Shown: in pieces, positions 17,218 to 24,477 of the stretch
Layout: each line of letters starts with the position of its first letter
How positions within the stretch are numbered: the stretch's first letter is position 1
Source of the DNA: a virus
IMG/VR virus record: IMGVR_UViG_3300045284_000065
Coordinates: 27,555 to 91,554 of that record
Length of the DNA stretch: 64,000 bases
Reading direction: 5' to 3' (one strand)
Made by a program: the position numbers and the translations under genes
The notes under the pieces: model-generated
Seen by the model: the letters and a program-made list of their open reading frames with translations, nothing else
Database searches by the model: none
What the model was told of the DNA's origin: nothing

Positions 17218-18469
17218 GCTGCAAGTCCTTGGACTCGGGGAGGATCTCGTCAACACGGCCCTTCGACCAGTTCCAGCGGAGGATCGTCTCGGCGCGGGGG
17301 CCGGAACGAGAGGCGAGCACCTTCATGCGGATGGTGACGGCACCATGATCAGACTCCTCGGGGTCGTCGCGCTCGACCCCGAGCAGGACATCGGCTGACT
17401 GGCCGAAGGCCTGTGTGTACATCGGGGAGAACATCGTCAGCCCTCCCTTGGAACGTGTCATCGTGGCCTGGGTGGTCCCGATGATCGGGATGGACTGGGA
17501 CTGCGCCAGTTCCTTCAACCCGCGTGCAATCTCGGTCAGCGCCTGGGCTGACCCCTGTTCGATCTTCGGTGTCTCGGAGCGCATGAGGTAGAGCGCATCA
17601 ACGAGCACCACGTCGGGGCGGTAGTCCATGATCTTGGCCTGCAACCCGGAGATGGTCATGCCCGACAGGTCAGCCGAGGTGATGAACGAGCGGCCCGACT
17701 CCAGCCGCCGCAGGGCCTTGTCGATCTGGAGGTACTCACGGTTGTTGATCGTCCCGTTGAGGATGCCGGTGAGTGACACCTCGCCATAGAGCGCCATCAA
17801 GCGGTCGTGCTGCTCCTGGTTGGACATCTCGAAGCCGATGAACAGAGGCACGCGACCGGAGGAGTGGATGTTCTTCGCCATCGCCAGCAGGGTGGCGCTC
17901 TTGAACGCCTTGGGCAGGCCGATCATCACGATGAACTGCTCGGGCTGCAGCCCACCCGTGACGTAGTCGATGCCGTTGAAGCCAGTCGGGATGCCACGCA
18001 GAAAGCCGGGGTCGGAGCGGCGATCCTCCACCACATCCATCAGGCTGGTGCGCTGGGTGGTGAGGTCGGAGTCGAGGGCCGGGTTCGTCTCGCGGGCCAC
18101 CTGCATCAAGCCGTGCTTGATCACGTCGAACATGGCGTCGAGCGAGTCGGGGGAATCCGTGGTGTTGAGCAGGGTGATGGCCTCGGTCAGCATCTCGGTG
18201 CCGAGAGAGCGCTTGCGGCGCTGACGCAGACCATCGAGGAAGAAGGCCAGGGGCAGGGGAGAGACGGGCCACTCGAAGGAGGGGAACTTGTCGCGCATCA
18301 CCTCCAGGTCGGCGGGCTGGCCGTACGTTCGCCAATGCTCGGTGAGATATTCGTAGACCCGGCGATACCTGTCGTCGGTGAAGAACTCCGGGGTGATCTT
18401 GCCCGCCACGGCCACGGCGATGGCCTGTTCGTGGATGATCTTCGCCAACAGCCCCCGCTGTACGTCCAT
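17204..18469 (-). CDS. DnaB-type replicative helicase
   Basis: 421 residues. The helical N domain starts RGLLAKIIHEQAI and includes FFTDDRYRRVYEYL, the DnaB N-terminal pattern. Walker A is GLPKAFKSAT (184-193), a variant with K-A-F-K-S in place of the usual G-K-T/S. Walker B is VVLVDALYLM (about 280-289), and a glutamine sensor region is IIGTTQATMTRSKGG. It should form the ring that unwinds the fork for the PolA-type polymerase. The primase gene follows. Confidence 0.88.
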   Translation of the reverse strand: MDVQRGLLAKIIHEQAIAVAVAGKITPEFFTDDRYRRVYEYLTEHWRTYGQPADLEVMRDKFPSFEWPVSPLPLAFFLDGLRQRRKRSLGTEMLTEAITLLNTTDSPDSLDAMFDVIKHGLMQVARETNPALDSDLTTQRTSLMDVVEDRRSDPGFLRGIPTGFNGIDYVTGGLQPEQFIVMIGLPKAFKSATLLAMAKNIHSSGRVPLFIGFEMSNQEQHDRLMALYGEVSLTGILNGTINNREYLQIDKALRRLESGRSFITSADLSGMTISGLQAKIMDYRPDVVLVDALYLMRSETPKIEQGSAQALTEIARGLKELAQSQSIPIIGTTQATMTRSKGGLTMFSPMYTQAFGQSADVLLGVERDDPEESDHGAVTIRMKVLASRSGPRAETILRWNWSKGRVDEILPESKDLQHELN

Positions 18470-18470
18470 G

Positions 18471-18896
18471 TCAGGTGTAGTCCTCTCCCCGGATCACTTC
18501 ACGACCAAGCTGGCCGTAGCGATCAAGGCGTTGTGGGTCGGAGTCGTAAACGACCTGCAGACCTTCTCGATACGGCAGCAAGGAGCAGAACTGATCGAGA
18601 GAAACGTACTGCAGTGAGTCGTAGGGCAAGGGCATGGCGTCGAGGAACGCAGCTGCCTGGTCGGCAGCCTCGTCGCTGATGAACGTGACGATCTCGGCCC
18701 CGAAGTCGGGGAAGCGCCGCTTGTTGGTGGCGAGGCGGCGCAGTGGCACATCAAGCCAGTGCCAGTGGGAGGTGAAGTGGGGGTGGCTCCAGCGGTGACG
18801 CTTGTCGCCCTCCACCGTCTCGACGGTGACGAGCACGCCCTCCAGAACGACGATGTAGTGCGGCCTCACCGAGACCGCTAAGTCACCGTGCTCCAT
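18471..18896 (-). CDS. Hypothetical protein upstream of helicase
   Basis: 141 residues, mixed alpha/beta, from ATG 18896. The C-terminal part (YVSLDQFCSLLPYREGLQVVYDSD, seen as LLPYREGLQVVYDSDPQRLD) is reminiscent of small phage proteins near replication genes. It is separated from the helicase by one base. Upstream lies the structured stretch 18929-19040, which may be its leader. Function unknown. Confidence 0.6.
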   Translation of the reverse strand: MEHGDLAVSVRPHYIVVLEGVLVTVETVEGDKRHRWSHPHFTSHWHWLDVPLRRLATNKRRFPDFGAEIVTFISDEAADQAAAFLDAMPLPYDSLQYVSLDQFCSLLPYREGLQVVYDSDPQRLDRYGQLGREVIRGEDYT

Positions 18897-18928
18897 GGCG
18901 AACGCGTAGAAGGGTCATCGGCAGCTGC

Positions 18929-19040
18929 TCCCATAGCTTGATTGGATTGTGCCCCAGTCCGTCCCCCCGATGAGGTTCCGCTTCAGCGAAGCCTCATCGG
19001 TACCCCCCACCGGGGGGCCGAGCTATGGGACTCGGAACCG
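18929..19040 (-). ncRNA. Candidate structured RNA or origin element with competing helices
   Basis: The 172-base gap 18897-19068 has no convincing gene. It holds these complementary blocks: TCCCATAGCT (18929-18938) with AGCTATGGGA (19021-19030); CCGATGAGG (18967-18975) with CCTCATCGG (18992-19000); GGTTCCG (18974-18980) with CGGAACC (19033-19039); CCCCCC (19003-19008, or 18963-18968) with GGGGGG (19012-19017); and CCGAG (19018-19022) with CTCGG (19031-19035). Several exclude one another. A possible -10, TATTAC (19045-19040), would start a minus-strand RNA at its edge. Orientation is assumed from the neighbouring genes. Confidence 0.5.
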
Positions 19041-19068
19041 TAATACATCGCGCGTGCGGGCGCAACCA

Positions 19069-20121
19069 TCAACCATGCTTGCGGTTCCAGGGCAGCGTCC
19101 ATCCGGCCACGCGGTAGTCCTCGGGGTCACCGATCTCGCCCTCAGGCAGGGCTTCAATGCGGGCGCGCGCTGCGTCGATCAGGGGCTGCTCGGCAGCCAG
19201 CTTCGACTCCAACCGGTCCACGATGCGCTGGTTCTCCTCGCGCCGCGCCCGGTCGATCGCCGGGTCAGCGACCGCCGTGCTGCCCCACCACCCGGTGAAC
19301 AGCTGCCACGGGGTCTGGCCCTCGCGCAGGTCCAAGGTTGAGCCGGGTGCCATCAAGTCCTCGAAGAAGGCGTCGAAGTAGGCCTCGACGTACTCGGGGC
19401 TGTAGCCCTTGGCGAGGAACTGGCTGCGGATGTACCCGATCGCTGGGCCGCGGTGCATCACCCGGTGCTCGCGCCAGTGCGGGTACTGGGCGAGGATCTC
19501 CGTGAACCACAGCGTCTCGAACCGGGTCGCCAGCTGGGTGGCCGGGTCGGTGGTGACCGTGGCGGTCCCCTGGGCTGCGGTGGGATCGTCCCCGATCACC
19601 CCGGAGGGGTTCAAGTCCCCTTGATGTTCGCGTTCGTACTTCAAGTTGGGCCTCCCCTGATCGCACTCGCGGTGGACTGGAAGCTTGCCGTGGAGCCAGC
19701 CCTCCTTGGGCTGGACGGGGAAGGTGCAGACACAACAGGGTCCTGACCAGCGGTTGGGCTTCCTGAGGGCCGGAGGCCCATACGACGACGAGTTCTTCTC
19801 CGTAGGAGAAGAACGTTTCTTTTCAGTCTCATTTGAGACACCTTCTGAGACACCCAGCAGCAGGTAGGAGTAGCTGTTCTGGCCCCGGCTGGTGACCCTC
19901 GGGGTGCGGCTGATCAGGCCTGCGGACTCGGCTCGGACCAGCAGGCGCGCCACCGTGGGCACAGGGATCTGAGTGCGACGCGCTAGCTCCCGGATCGACG
20001 GGTAGGGGTCGGGCAGGTACTTCGCCAGCGCCCGCAGGATGGTCTGCATGCGCTTCCAGGTCTGCGCCGGTATCTCACTCGGTCGCTTGATGCTGCTGAT
20101 CTGGACTGCTACTGTTGCCAC
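19069..20121 (-). CDS. Winged-helix protein, candidate replication initiator
   Basis: 350 residues from GTG 20121, with GAGGGG upstream. The N-terminal 95 residues form a winged helix-turn-helix: PSIRELARRTQIPVPTVARLLVRAESAGLI. A four-cysteine/histidine patch (CCVCTFPVQP, HRECDQG) follows a linker. The C-terminal half has a helical segment ALWFTEILAQYPHW-like and YSPEYVEAYFDAFFEDL, then a charged helix. Position next to helicase, primase and the structured element suggests an initiator or helicase loader; the sequence alone does not prove it. Confidence 0.62.
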   Translation of the reverse strand: MATVAVQISSIKRPSEIPAQTWKRMQTILRALAKYLPDPYPSIRELARRTQIPVPTVARLLVRAESAGLISRTPRVTSRGQNSYSYLLLGVSEGVSNETEKKRSSPTEKNSSSYGPPALRKPNRWSGPCCVCTFPVQPKEGWLHGKLPVHRECDQGRPNLKYEREHQGDLNPSGVIGDDPTAAQGTATVTTDPATQLATRFETLWFTEILAQYPHWREHRVMHRGPAIGYIRSQFLAKGYSPEYVEAYFDAFFEDLMAPGSTLDLREGQTPWQLFTGWWGSTAVADPAIDRARREENQRIVDRLESKLAAEQPLIDAARARIEALPEGEIGDPEDYRVAGWTLPWNRKHG

Positions 20122-20167
20122 GGCGTAACCCCTCTCGACGCTCCAACGACCGAGAGTAGTACACGCG

Positions 20168-20195
20168 AAGAGGCCCCCCGGAAGGGGGGCCTCTT
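20168..20195. terminator. Strong GC hairpin, probable terminator
   Basis: AAGAGGCCCCCC, tetraloop GGAA, then GGGGGGCCTCTT: a perfect 12-bp stem in the 91-base gap after the gene ending at 20213. There is no long T tract, as is common for terminators in GC-rich genomes. It is symmetrical, so it could act on either strand. It probably ends the 20213-23175 unit before the initiator-like gene. Confidence 0.72.
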
Positions 20196-20212
20196 GACGT
20201 TGGGGGGATGAA

Positions 20213-20440
20213 CTACCCCCAGCGCTCCTGATGCTTCGCCAGGCGCATCTGCAGCCGGTAGGCGATGGAGTCGTTCCAGCCCGACAGGTGGTCGACCAGC
20301 TTGGCCAGATCGTCGGCGCTGAACGCCACTCGGATCATCGGCTCGCCGTCGTCACCGTTGGTGGACGGAGGGGGTGGTGCCGGTGCCGGGACCTTCTTGG
20401 CGATGGTCTTGGAAGGGGCCTTCTTGGTTGCTGTTGGCAT
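20213..20440 (-). CDS. Small Lys/Pro-rich protein of unknown function
   Basis: 75 residues. A basic, proline-rich N terminus (MPTATKKAPSKTIAKK) leads to a helical C-terminal half (FSADDLAKLVDHLSGWND). The start codon is inside one copy of the dispersed palindrome (20439-20450). The basic arm suggests DNA contact. No family recognised. Confidence 0.6.
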   Translation of the reverse strand: MPTATKKAPSKTIAKKVPAPAPPPPSTNGDDGEPMIRVAFSADDLAKLVDHLSGWNDSIAYRLQMRLAKHQERWG

Positions 20441-20450
20441 ATCAGGATAT
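20439..20450. repeat. Dispersed palindrome, copy ATATCAGGATAT
   Basis: Exact spacing; the start codon of the gene at 20213-20440 lies within it, so occupancy could affect that gene's expression. Confidence 0.7.
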
Positions 20451-20912
20451 CCTAGCCACCACTGGCCTTGCCGTCACCCGCTCCAAGAAGGCAGCGAGGC
20501 ACTCATCGAAGCGCTCTGCATCATCCCGGCTGAACCGCTGTTGTGTCCGACTCCCCCGCAGCGGCCCCCGCTCACAGCACAGCGTGAACCCGCCCGAGAT
20601 AGGCCAGGCGTGGATGCCCTCGCTGACCTCACACAGCCAGTGGTCACCGCCCTTGATGTCCTTGGACTGCAGGAACTCGCCCATCTGTTCGGTCAGGGCG
20701 CTATCCCAGGCGAAGAGATCCAGGCAGTACTGGATGAACCCAGCGATGAGCTTCAACTCCTTCGCAGGCCGGACAACGATGTCCTTGATGGGCCACTTCG
20801 CCCAGGGCAACCCCAAGCACACCTTGCAGTCCACCTTCGCGAAGTCAGTGGTGACATTGGTGCTTCCGTTGCACAGTGACTGGCGAACGCCGATGTGAGT
20901 CCTTGTACTCAC
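20442..20912 (-). CDS. Hypothetical cysteine-containing protein
   Basis: 156 residues from GTG 20912, overlapping the upstream stop as GTGA. The N terminus has CNGSTNVTTDFAKVDCKVCLG; cysteines recur later (WLCEVSEG, LCCERGPLRG). A helical region with tryptophans lies in the middle. It may bind zinc, but the spacing is irregular. Function unknown. Confidence 0.6.
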   Translation of the reverse strand: MSTRTHIGVRQSLCNGSTNVTTDFAKVDCKVCLGLPWAKWPIKDIVVRPAKELKLIAGFIQYCLDLFAWDSALTEQMGEFLQSKDIKGGDHWLCEVSEGIHAWPISGGFTLCCERGPLRGSRTQQRFSRDDAERFDECLAAFLERVTARPVVARIS

Positions 20913-21034
20913 TCGTCGTCCCACATCTCGTCGTCGTCGGCCATCTCCTGGGCCTTGGTCGCCAGCCACTCGTAGTCGCTACGGGTGGCGTCCGGTCCCA
21001 TCATGTCGATGATGTCGAATCCGTTCTTGATCAT
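20909..21034 (-). CDS. 41-residue acidic protein
   Basis: Found by reading the gap at 20913-21104. ATG 21034 has AAAGGGACC upstream, and the stop overlaps the next start as GTGA. The sequence begins MIKNGFDIIDMMGPDATRS and ends DDDEMWDDE, so it is strongly acidic at the C terminus. Tight coupling to the next gene supports it. Function unknown. Confidence 0.58.
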   Translation of the reverse strand: MIKNGFDIIDMMGPDATRSDYEWLATKAQEMADDDEMWDDE

Positions 21035-21073
21035 TGCTGGTCCCTTTCAGGGGTTCGGTGGGTGGTAAGTGGC

Positions 21074-21097
21074 GGCGGGTCGCCAGCGCGACCCGCC
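21074..21097. terminator. GC-rich hairpin downstream of 21105-21683
   Basis: GGCGGGTCG (21074-21082) pairs with CGACCCGCC (21089-21097), leaving a six-base loop. It lies just after the stop of the gene at 21105-21683. No T tract follows. Terminator or partial terminator is the likely role. Confidence 0.55.
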
Positions 21098-21104
21098 ACC
21101 TGAG

Positions 21105-21683
21105 CTAGATGGTCTGGAGGGTGTTCCGCATCAGGTTGATGCGATTGATGAAGGTCACGACCGCCGCGTCGAGCGAGCGGACCACGGAGCGCAGGGCCAC
21201 CGGACGGATCCCGGCGATGTCGCTGCGATAGCGGGTCAGCATCGTGAAGTACCCGTCCAGCTGGCTGATCTTGGGCTGGATCATCGTGCGGTTCATGCGG
21301 TTGGCGCGGATCCCCGGGATGAACTCGGTGACGATGTTGCGGAGCATCGGCTTGATGTCCTCATGCAGCGTCGACAGGATGCAGTGGGCGATGTAGATGC
21401 CCGAGGCCAGCTGGCGCTGTGCGACCGTCATGGTCGGCCAGGTGGCGATGCTCCACACCGAGCCACGGCCGCGCTGCCATGTGCCGATGGTGTACAGGGC
21501 TGTCTCCGGGGTGACCCCCGAGGCAACCGTCCGATACTCCTGCAGCCAGCCCGACGCCGTGGGGGTGTCGACCCCGGCGTAGACGGCCAACTCCGATGCT
21601 GTGAACTCCAGCTTCAACGGCGTCTGCGTGACGCAATCCAACAGGAAGCCTTCGACGTTCGATGTAGCCTGTCGATAACTCAT
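21105..21683 (-). CDS. Hypothetical helical protein
   Basis: 192 residues from ATG 21683; a longer open frame upstream has no plausible start and is compositionally different. A possible helix-turn-helix-like segment is FTASELAVYAGVDTPTASGWLQEY near residues 25-50. The rest is helical with few charges clustered. Bounded on both sides by hairpins, so it may be its own transcript. DNA binding is possible, unproven. Confidence 0.6.
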   Translation of the reverse strand: MSYRQATSNVEGFLLDCVTQTPLKLEFTASELAVYAGVDTPTASGWLQEYRTVASGVTPETALYTIGTWQRGRGSVWSIATWPTMTVAQRQLASGIYIAHCILSTLHEDIKPMLRNIVTEFIPGIRANRMNRTMIQPKISQLDGYFTMLTRYRSDIAGIRPVALRSVVRSLDAAVVTFINRINLMRNTLQTI

Positions 21684-21724
21684 TACAACTGCTTTCTCCG
21701 GTCCCCCGGTGTTTGGTGGTGAAC

Positions 21725-21750
21725 AGGGCGGGGGTTGCAGCCCCCGCCCT
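21725..21750. terminator. Terminator hairpin after gene 21760-22761
   Basis: AGGGCGGGGG (21725-21734) pairs with CCCCCGCCCT (21741-21750) with a six-base loop, nine bases past the stop of the upstream gene. Adjacent AACA and TGTT extend the stem with a bulge. On the minus strand a short TGTT follows. Confidence 0.7.
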
Positions 21751-21759
21751 TGTTCGTGG

Positions 21760-22761
21760 TCAGCCCGCCTGGGACAGGAAGGCTTGGATCTCCGCGTCGG
21801 TCGCGGTGGGTGTGCGGAGCAGCCGGATGAACTCCACCCGCTGCTGGATGTTGTCGACGCGGCCGTCGACCGCCTCGCCCTCGCCCGGCGCGAAGCCGAA
21901 CTTGCGGTAGTACGAGGACGCTGCACCGAGGGTGCGATCGACATCAGCGAGCAACTCCAGACCGGGGGTCGGAGTGAACGGGCTGGCGACATCCTGGGCC
22001 AGGGCATCGACGGCCTTGGCCGTGTTGGTCAGCTGGTCCATCGAAGCGTTGAACGCAGCGACCTCCTCGGGGGTGTCGTTGTCGTGCTGGGCGTTGTGGA
22101 GGTCACGCAGCTGCTGCTTGCGGCTCTCCAGGTAGGCGTTCTCCAGCGTCTTGGGGTCGACCCCGGCCGCGATCTCGGTGGGCGAGGAAGCAGCGAGGGC
22201 ACCCTTGCGGTCGGCCGCGGTCGGCTCACGACCGGGGACGTTCGGCTGGCGCTTCAACGCCATGCGGACATCGTTGGCCGCGACGAGGAAGCCCTTGGTG
22301 CGGGACTCCACGCGGGTGACCGCCTTGGCCCACGCATCGGCATCGATGCCACGCGGCTTGGACGCAGCCTCGCCGCGGGCGATTGCCGCCAGCGCCGCCA
22401 GCACCTTGCCTCCCTCGGTCTTGGGGCTGCCCGCCTCCTGGTGGGTGCGGTACGCCGCCTCGTTGAAGCGGTCGGAGGGTGCCCACGCCACAGCGGTGTC
22501 CCGCAGATGGCGCAGAGAGTCCTGGGAGTACTGCTCACCCACGGGGGTGGTCACCCCCTCCTTGCCCAACCGCTTGGCGAGAGCGGAGAGACGCTCAGGA
22601 ACCGAGCCACCTTCTCCACTCGCGGGGAGAAGGTCTGAGCGCTTGCCGCTCTGCTCCTCGGGCACATGGGCGAGCACGGCGTCAGCCAGTCCCCAGGTGT
22701 CCTTCGTGTCGTCGGTGACGAGCCGGGTGGCGGCTCGCACGACTTGGTCATAGGTGGTCAT
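21760..22761 (-). CDS. Probable DNA-binding protein with HTH-like N-terminal region
   Basis: 333 residues from ATG 22761; the frame continues upstream but without a better start. It opens MTTYDQVVRAATRLVTDD. Residues 50-130 contain LSALAKRLGKEGVTTPVGEQYSQDSLRHLRDTA, seen in parts, which resembles helix-turn-helix regions of actinobacterial regulators (I am reminded of DUF6192/RacO-like proteins). The second half is helical and charged. It is the largest protein of this unit and a candidate reader of the dispersed palindromes. Low certainty on function. Confidence 0.6.
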   Translation of the reverse strand: MTTYDQVVRAATRLVTDDTKDTWGLADAVLAHVPEEQSGKRSDLLPASGEGGSVPERLSALAKRLGKEGVTTPVGEQYSQDSLRHLRDTAVAWAPSDRFNEAAYRTHQEAGSPKTEGGKVLAALAAIARGEAASKPRGIDADAWAKAVTRVESRTKGFLVAANDVRMALKRQPNVPGREPTAADRKGALAASSPTEIAAGVDPKTLENAYLESRKQQLRDLHNAQHDNDTPEEVAAFNASMDQLTNTAKAVDALAQDVASPFTPTPGLELLADVDRTLGAASSYYRKFGFAPGEGEAVDGRVDNIQQRVEFIRLLRTPTATDAEIQAFLSQAG

Positions 22762-22792
22762 TGGTCGGTGTCTCCTTGGTTGAGAGGGATGG

Positions 22793-22999
22793 TCAGAAGT
22801 GGCGTTGGATGTAGGTGTCGAGGCGACGGCGGCAGATGCGGAGCGTCTTCTCCAGGTCCAGGTCCCGGTGCTTGCGGCCTTTGAGGACATCGAGCGAGTT
22901 CACGATCTGCGCCAGGGTGATGTCGAGGATGTTGAGGGTCAGCTGATCCTCCACGCTCTCGATCGCCGGGGCGAAGTCGTCCTCGTCTGCCGATGTCAT
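22793..22999 (-). CDS. Small acidic-to-basic helical protein
   Basis: 68 residues from ATG 22999 (ATGA overlap with the upstream gene). The first 20 residues are acidic; then a helix DITLAQIVNSLDVLKG leads to a basic end (KTLRICRRRLDTYIQRHF). Likely a small dimeric helical protein. Function unknown. Confidence 0.6.
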   Translation of the reverse strand: MTSADEDDFAPAIESVEDQLTLNILDITLAQIVNSLDVLKGRKHRDLDLEKTLRICRRRLDTYIQRHF

Positions 23000-23175
23000 C
23001 AGACCTTCTTCGCCCGCTTGGTGTTCGTGGCGAGGGTCGCCTTGCTCAACTGCTTGCCCTGCCAGTCGGTGTAGCGCGCCCGGAACTTGAAGGTGATCGG
23101 GTCCTGCTCAGGGAGCAGGTTCAGTAGGTGCAGCACGTCCTCCTCGGTCAAGGCCATCCGAATGTATTGGTCCAT
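22999..23175 (-). CDS. 58-residue protein at the head of the left-hand unit
   Basis: Found by reading the gap 23000-23258. ATG 23175 opens MDQYIRMALTEEDVLHLLNL and the frame ends with a basic tail (NTKRAKKV); its TGA overlaps the next start as ATGA. A promoter-like pair ends only eight bases before the start codon, so the mRNA is probably leaderless. As the first gene of the leftward unit it may be expressed early. No family recognised. Confidence 0.62.
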   Translation of the reverse strand: MDQYIRMALTEEDVLHLLNLLPEQDPITFKFRARYTDWQGKQLSKATLATNTKRAKKV

Positions 23176-23183
23176 GGATGAGA

Positions 23184-23212
23184 ACCCTATCGGATCTCAA
23201 CACGGGATGCAA
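23184..23212 (-). promoter_or_regulatory. Probable leaderless promoter for leftward unit
   Basis: TTGCAT (23212-23207) and TAGGGT (23189-23184) on the minus strand are 17 bases apart, and only eight bases separate the -10 box from ATG 23175. Transcription would begin at or within a couple of bases of the start codon. Leaderless genes are common in actinobacteria. The rest of 23176-23258 holds only weak signals for the opposite direction (TTGTGA at 23221, CTAGAC at 23245). Confidence 0.55.
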
Positions 23213-23258
23213 CCAACAACTTGTGATTTCTTCGTTGAGGTGTGCTAGACCCATAGAC

Positions 23259-23525
23259 ATGTATGCCCTCGGTGTTACCTCGGTTTGGCTCGCTGTCGTT
23301 CTCGCTGAGAACTGGATCGAGGTGCCAAGTTGGGCCTGGCGTGCCATCGCTGGCGTCCTAGGAGTCGGCTGGATATGCCTATATGACCCCAGCCACTGGT
23401 GGTTGGGGGTCGGGATCGGAGGTGCCGCCGTCGTCTTGGCCATGGCTACTGACTTACTGATGGTGCTCACCGACTGGGTTAGAGTGCAGGTCCTCAACCG
23501 AACCGGGCCAAGGAGGCCATTGTGA
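23259..23525 (+). CDS. Small membrane protein
   Basis: 88 residues from ATG 23259. Three hydrophobic segments can be seen: VTSVWLAVVLAENW, AIAGVLGVGWICLY and GIGGAAVVLAMATDLLMVL, followed by a basic tail. Size and layout would allow a holin-like role, but no lysin gene adjoins it, and superinfection or membrane-modifying functions fit equally. One of two plus-strand genes here; the next gene's GTG start overlaps its stop. One copy of the dispersed palindrome lies inside (23373-23384). Confidence 0.68.
   Translation: MYALGVTSVWLAVVLAENWIEVPSWAWRAIAGVLGVGWICLYDPSHWWLGVGIGGAAVVLAMATDLLMVLTDWVRVQVLNRTGPRRPL
23373..23384. repeat. Dispersed palindrome, copy ATATGCCTATAT
   Basis: Exact spacing, inside the plus-strand membrane protein gene. 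Confidence 0.65.
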
Positions 23526-24361
23526 CCATGCACGTAGTACTAGGGAACGGCGAGATGCCGACCCGTGAGTTGACCGCCTCGCTGGAGGACCTGAAGGCCT
23601 CGGCGCAGCAGGAGCAGGACAACTTCTGGTTTCTGATCCAGGCCAAGAGCGAGCCGAACGCCACCGACCGGGCGCTGGTCAACTGGCTCATCAAGAACGA
23701 GGCCTGGTACGCCATCATCTCGGACGGCACCGATGTCGACCCGATGTACCTGGCCGAGTCCCAGGAGACGCACACCGCCAAGCGCATGGCCCCCAAGGTC
23801 GTGGAGTTGATGAATGCGGGACCGGAAGAGGGCGAGGGTGCCCAGCTGCTGGCCCTGTTCGTCAGCGACGACTTCTCCGACCCGGCCGACGCCTGGCTCA
23901 ACGACGTGGGCGCTGCTGTACAGGAGGCTGGCTTCGAGGTGCGCGCGCTGAACGACGGCCTCGTCGTGGTCGACATGAGCGATGTCGAGCCTGACGAGGT
24001 GGTCGACGAGGACGAGGAGGAGTTGGAGGCCGAGGAGCAGTCCCTGGCCGAGCAGCTGGACGAGATGAACCGCGAGGAACTGATCGCCTTCGCTCAGTCC
24101 AAGGGCGTCACCTTCCCGCCGCGGACCCGCATCCCCACGATGATCGCCACCCTGCTCGCCAAGACGGACGGTGCCGCCGCGGTCGAGGAACCGCTGGAGG
24201 ATGAGACGGCACCAGAGACGCCAGCGCTGGCCTCAGTGAGCACCCTGGCCCCCTCGGTGCCAGGCCTGTCGGCCCCGGCAATGGTCATCGTCATCATGAA
24301 CGGGACGGTCACGGCGCGGATCGCCACGCCTGAGATGGCCGAGGCTCTGATCAACGCCTGA
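23522..24361 (+). CDS. Acidic two-part protein, C-terminal SAP/HeH-like helix pair
   Basis: 279 residues from GTG 23522. Residues 1-145 look like a compact alpha/beta domain (TRELTASLEDLKASAQQEQD, then DRALVNWLIKNEAWYAIISDG). A very acidic linker (DEDEEELEAEEQ) leads to MNREELIAFAQSKGVTFPPRTR, a helix-extended-helix pattern seen in SAP/HeH DNA-binding tails. The last 60 residues are neutral with a hydrophobic VIVIM strand. Function unknown. It is co-transcribed with the small membrane protein. Confidence 0.66.
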   Translation: MTMHVVLGNGEMPTRELTASLEDLKASAQQEQDNFWFLIQAKSEPNATDRALVNWLIKNEAWYAIISDGTDVDPMYLAESQETHTAKRMAPKVVELMNAGPEEGEGAQLLALFVSDDFSDPADAWLNDVGAAVQEAGFEVRALNDGLVVVDMSDVEPDEVVDEDEEELEAEEQSLAEQLDEMNREELIAFAQSKGVTFPPRTRIPTMIATLLAKTDGAAAVEEPLEDETAPETPALASVSTLAPSVPGLSAPAMVIVIMNGTVTARIATPEMAEALINA

Positions 24362-24440
24362 CGTTGACACATTCTGTAGAGTGAGTGCCACCAGTCAAAC
24401 GGCTGGCGGCGAGGGAGAGATTCCGCCCTCTTCCTCCGGG

Positions 24441-24473
24441 GTGGGGAGGTTGGTCCGCCGCTGACCTCCCCAC
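24441..24473. terminator. Convergent terminator between plus and minus genes
   Basis: GTGGGGAGGT (24441-24450) pairs perfectly with ACCTCCCCAC (24464-24473). It lies between the end of the plus gene (24361) and the end of the minus tail-tip gene (24478), so it can stop transcription from both sides. A weaker GAGGG/CCCTC hairpin lies at about 24411-24430. The rest of 24362-24440 shows no gene. Confidence 0.75.
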
Positions 24474-24477
24474 CTGC

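Noticed and set aside
18929-19040. Reading the structured gap as a tRNA or a simple terminator
   Set aside because: No T-loop or anticodon arm fits, and no T tract follows; the competing helices are more complex than a single terminator stem.
19600-19622. A tRNA T-arm look-alike, AGGGG-TTCAAGT-CCCCT
   Set aside because: It lies inside the winged-helix gene, no matching acceptor stem, D arm or anticodon arm is found, and the codons read as ordinary protein.
24364-24382. TTGACA followed by TAGAGT, promoter-like
   Set aside because: Only seven bases separate the boxes, and no good -10 lies at 16-18 bases; no gene follows on that strand.
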